Assembly: GCA_011390155.1 (NCBI GenBank)
Contig: JAABSW010000006.1
Coordinates: forward strand, 62,001-126,000
Direction of reading: 5' to 3'
Length of the DNA: 64,000 nucleotides
Source: Clostridiaceae bacterium
Lineage (GTDB): Bacteria > Bacillota > Clostridia > Peptostreptococcales > Tindalliaceae
In this document: in pieces, positions 61,889 through 64,000 of the stretch
Numbering within the stretch: the stretch's first letter is position 1
Layout: every line of letters begins with the position of its first letter
Notes under the pieces: model-generated
Seen by the model: only the letters and a program-made list of their open reading frames with translations
What the model was told of the DNA's origin: nothing
The model's database searches: none
Position numbers and translations under genes: made by a program

Positions 61889-62518
61889 TTACTCGTATTT
61901 ATCGAACAAATCATGCAAAGCTTCCCTTAGCAAACCAGCTTCAGTCTTGTCCAATGTACGTGACAGCTGGTTTAACTGTTCAGCTGTTCCCCTTTTTAAC
62001 ATCACTCTTTTTTCTACCCAAACATCATTTTGAGCTCGCCGAACCCGGTTTTTCCCTTGCTTTTTTGCCTGATTCAAGGCGGTGCCCACTGCATCCATCA
62101 ATTGTTCAGGTGTTTTGCCATTTTCTGGAAAGGAGGCCACTCCCGCTGAAAACTGAATGCCGATTTCCTTTGCAGGATCCCCTACCAGCAGCAAGTGCTC
62201 ATCAAAATAGGCACGGATCTCCTCAATCATTAGAACGCCTGTTTCGCCACCAGTGGAGTTCATCAACACAGCAAATTCGTCTTTATAGGTTCGGCAAACA
62301 AGTGTTTCTTTGTTAAGATTGTTGACCAATACATGGGCCAGTTTTCGAATGACCTGGTCGCCAATGTATTCACCATAAAATCGGTTAACTGTTTCAAAAT
62401 TATCAATGTCCAGTTTGGCGATGGTCACTTCATTTGAATAGGTGTTCATCATATCTTTTACGGCTTCCATGAATTCTTTCTCTGTGATCAGTCCTTCAAT
62501 GGTTTTAATCACAACCAT
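61889..62518 (-). CDS. GGDEF-domain protein with degenerate active site
   Basis: 209 aa. A soluble GGDEF fold with LDIDNFETVNRFYGEYIGDQVIRKLAHVL and AGVASFPENGKTPEQLMDAVGTALNQAKKQGKN. The active motif reads RTYKDEFAVLM, so GGDEF is YKDEF, and loss of the two Gly should abolish diguanylate synthesis. The I-site is not evident. No membrane segment or sensor domain is present. The tail (residues ~165-209) has an extra helical region. The start is uncertain: ATG 62518, GTG 62512 or ATG 62536. The rest could serve as a c-di-GMP or GTP sensor; inferred. Confidence 0.85.
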   Translation of the reverse strand: MVVIKTIEGLITEKEFMEAVKDMMNTYSNEVTIAKLDIDNFETVNRFYGEYIGDQVIRKLAHVLVNNLNKETLVCRTYKDEFAVLMNSTGGETGVLMIEEIRAYFDEHLLLVGDPAKEIGIQFSAGVASFPENGKTPEQLMDAVGTALNQAKKQGKNRVRRAQNDVWVEKRVMLKRGTAEQLNQLSRTLDKTEAGLLREALHDLFDKYE

Positions 62519-62611
62519 CCACCTCCCATGATGCATTGATTCCGCCTATTAATACCCTTACTTATTATGTTCACACAGGTTATGTTGAGCACTCCTGTCC
62601 TCCCGTTACCC

Positions 62612-62686
62612 ATGACTGCCACCGCTATGGCTCTCTCTTCTGCAAGAGGGAGATAAGCGGTGCTACGTCCCTAGGTGAACAAACTA
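62612..62686 (-). repeat. Structured intergenic repeat, copy B
   Basis: A 75-bp element in the opposite orientation to copy A (13801-13870). Read on the minus strand it starts TAGTTTGTTCACC, has stem CACCGCT/AGCGGTG (62620-62662) and the same TCCCTCTTGCAGAAGA loop, and ends GCAGTCAT. Its first TAG is the stop codon of the MOSC gene. The stem arms differ from copy A but remain paired. Confidence 0.8.
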
Positions 62687-63124
62687 GTCTTTTGCCATTA
62701 CCTCTATGCTGTCACCTTCTTTAATGGTGCCGCCTTTTAGTACACGGGTAAAAATACCTTCTCTGGGCATCACACAATCGCCAACTTTCTTGAAGATCTC
62801 GCATCCATGATGGCATTTTTTCCCAATTTGAGTGACTTCCTGTATGGTCTCACCCACTTGCAGTTTTGTCCCGATGGGCAATTCGTATAATACGATGCCT
62901 TCTGTCAAAATGTTTTCAGCAAAAATACCTGCTTCAAGGTTATCTATACCCAGGGCTTTAATTTTATCCACACTCTCTTGCCCTAACAGACTGACCTGCC
63001 GATGCCAGTCTCCCGCATGTGCATCGTCCTGTAAACCATGATTTTCTAAAAACATTCCTTCTTTAACCGGTGTTTTAATGACACCTTTTTCCCGACTGAT
63101 ATTGACTGCCAGTACCTTTGCCAT
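62684..63124 (-). CDS. MOSC domain protein
   Basis: 146 aa, a single MOSC (molybdenum cofactor sulfurase C-terminal) domain: AVNISREKGVIKTPVKEG, the His/Asp region NHGLQDDAHAGDWHRQVSLLG, FAENILTEGI, and a Cys-rich KCHHGCEIFKKVGDCVMPREGIFTRVL. Bacterial stand-alone MOSC proteins are tied to molybdenum-cofactor or sulfur handling. It lies about 110 bases after a MoeA-type gene. Its stop codon is provided by repeat copy B. Confidence 0.9.
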   Translation of the reverse strand: MAKVLAVNISREKGVIKTPVKEGMFLENHGLQDDAHAGDWHRQVSLLGQESVDKIKALGIDNLEAGIFAENILTEGIVLYELPIGTKLQVGETIQEVTQIGKKCHHGCEIFKKVGDCVMPREGIFTRVLKGGTIKEGDSIEVMAKD

Positions 63125-63235
63125 AACTATTTCCTCCCTGATTTCACAACCTTTTCAATGCTATGTCCAGGTTGTTACATTTTAATTGATTTTATTATTT
63201 CATTTTACCATATAAGTCAATTCAACGTATCTGGT

Positions 63236-64000
63236 TTACAAGCTGATCTTTTCGATTTTACCTGCTTCTGATAAATCATAACCACCCAGTTCATTGACAA
63301 TTTTGTGAAAATCCGGATGTTGAATGACAGTCAACAGTTCTTGCAGCGCAGGTGTTTCCAATAGATGTGCTTCGCAAAGCAAGTCATAATCTTCCCAGTC
63401 CAGGTGAAGAAAATCCAGGTCCATGGAGACAGCCGCTGAGGCCACTCCCATTCCACAGTCGGCACTTCCACTTTTCACTGCCACTGCCACTGCCATGTGT
63501 GTTGTCATCTCCCGGTGATAACCCTGCAATGATTCAGCAGACAAACCTTCTCTTTTCAAGTAATAGTCCAGTAAAATTCTTGTACCTGCTCCCTTTTGCC
63601 GGTTCACCATGGATACATCTTTTCGGGCTAAATCGGCAATACCAGTGATTCTTTTAGGGTTTCCAGGGGCCAGCATCAAGCCCTGGCTCCGCTTCACCAG
63701 CTTGATCAAGGCCATTTCTTTCCCCGGGAAATACGTTTTTATCACTTGGTGGTTATAGGTGCCTGTTGCTTCATCCAATAAATGGACAGGGGCTACGTGA
63801 CATTCTCCCTGGCGCAGGGCAATCACACCGCCCATGCTGCCAGTATGAGCGGAAGACAGGGCCACGCCACTCCCCTGACTTTGCAGTTCGTTGGCCAGTA
63901 AATCCATCACCAGGTCGTGGCTGCCAATGGATACCAATGTGTTTTGTATCTCCGACATAGGTCTGGCAAGCCGCACAGGGACCACCGTACCTTTTTCATA
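63236..64000 (-). CDS. Molybdopterin biosynthesis protein MoeA fused to a PBP-like domain, C-terminal part
   Basis: The frame is open to the right window edge, so the 5' part is missing; the ORF-track GTG is internal. The first residues (YEKGTVVPVRLARPMSEI) fit the end of a MoeA C-terminal domain. What follows is a PBP-like (PF12727 type) domain: TLVSIGSHDLVMDLLANEL, LSSAHTGSMGGVIALRQGECHVAPVHLLDEATGTYN, NRQKGAGTRILLDYYLKREG, and SGSADCGMGVASAA. This pairing is known in Clostridia. It inserts Mo into molybdopterin, and the binding domain may sense or carry molybdate. Confidence 0.8.
   Translation of the reverse strand, partial: YEKGTVVPVRLARPMSEIQNTLVSIGSHDLVMDLLANELQSQGSGVALSSAHTGSMGGVIALRQGECHVAPVHLLDEATGTYNHQVIKTYFPGKEMALIKLVKRSQGLMLAPGNPKRITGIADLARKDVSMVNRQKGAGTRILLDYYLKREGLSAESLQGYHREMTTHMAVAVAVKSGSADCGMGVASAAVSMDLDFLHLDWEDYDLLCEAHLLETPALQELLTVIQHPDFHKIVNELGGYDLSEAGKIEKISL

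Noticed and set aside
1-64000. CRISPR arrays, prophage or insertion sequences
   Set aside because: I saw no regularly spaced repeats, no integrase, transposase or phage structural genes anywhere in the window.

Overview
The window reads as a chromosomal segment of a low-to-moderate GC Firmicute, most likely an anaerobic member of the Clostridia. The evidence is the gene order on the minus strand (lepA-hemW-hrcA-grpE-dnaK-dnaJ-prmA-rsmE-mtaB-hinT-rpsU-yqeY, then nfeD-floA, then phoH-pgpH-ybeY-dgkA-cdd-era-recO, then a T-box-controlled glycyl-tRNA synthetase, the PPDK regulator, ppdK and dgt). This order is close to Bacillus/Clostridium synteny. Strong AGGAGG-type ribosome sites, many TTG/GTG starts, a perfect CIRCE element and PPDK with its regulator fit the same group. 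No rRNA, CRISPR array, prophage or insertion sequence was seen.

Layout. 0-30 kb is a conserved housekeeping block, almost all on the minus strand: nucleotide and GTP metabolism (dgt, cdd), pyruvate phosphate dikinase and its regulator, tRNA charging, ribosome assembly (era, ybeY), c-di-AMP turnover (pgpH), membrane microdomains (floA/nfeD), the HrcA-controlled chaperone operon with translation-modification genes behind it, hemW and lepA. At 29.8 kb rpsT runs on the plus strand towards holA. 31-42 kb is more accessory: a nicotinamidase-like hydrolase, a ComEC without its metallo-beta-lactamase (MBL) domain, a YibE/F membrane protein, a TPR protein, a lipoprotein, a separate ComEC-type MBL lipoprotein, an orphan adenine methyltransferase, a protein with FliD-like character and an AlaX tRNA editor. 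42-51 kb holds two tRNA-Leu genes (GAG and CAA), a solitary peptide-binding lipoprotein, coaE-polA, and a ynzC-degS-degU operon. 50-60 kb has pepV, an M23 peptidase plus bactofilin pair, a lipid kinase, and a MocR regulator divergent from a heterodimeric ABC exporter. 60-64 kb has a small cysteine-rich gene, a PHP phosphoesterase, a TIM-barrel protein, a degenerate GGDEF protein, a MOSC protein and the C-terminal end of a MoeA-PBP fusion.

The most interesting points are these. (1) A 46-codon cysteine-rich gene absent from the ORF track has a near-consensus promoter, a strong ribosome site and a terminator. (2) A two-copy, about 70-75 bp structured repeat has an identical loop and co-varying stems. 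(3) ComEC appears split into a channel gene and a separate secreted MBL lipoprotein. (4) Sporulation genes that in Bacillus sit inside this synteny (gpr, spoIIP, yqfC, yqfD) are all missing, suggesting a non-sporulating lineage. (5) A DgkA-PAP2 kinase-phosphatase fusion is present. (6) A palindrome lies between two strong divergent promoters near 60.1 kb.

Start codons were re-chosen where a Shine-Dalgarno sequence clearly favoured a site inside the ORF-track frame. All family assignments come from reading the protein sequences and recalled family motifs; no database search was run.
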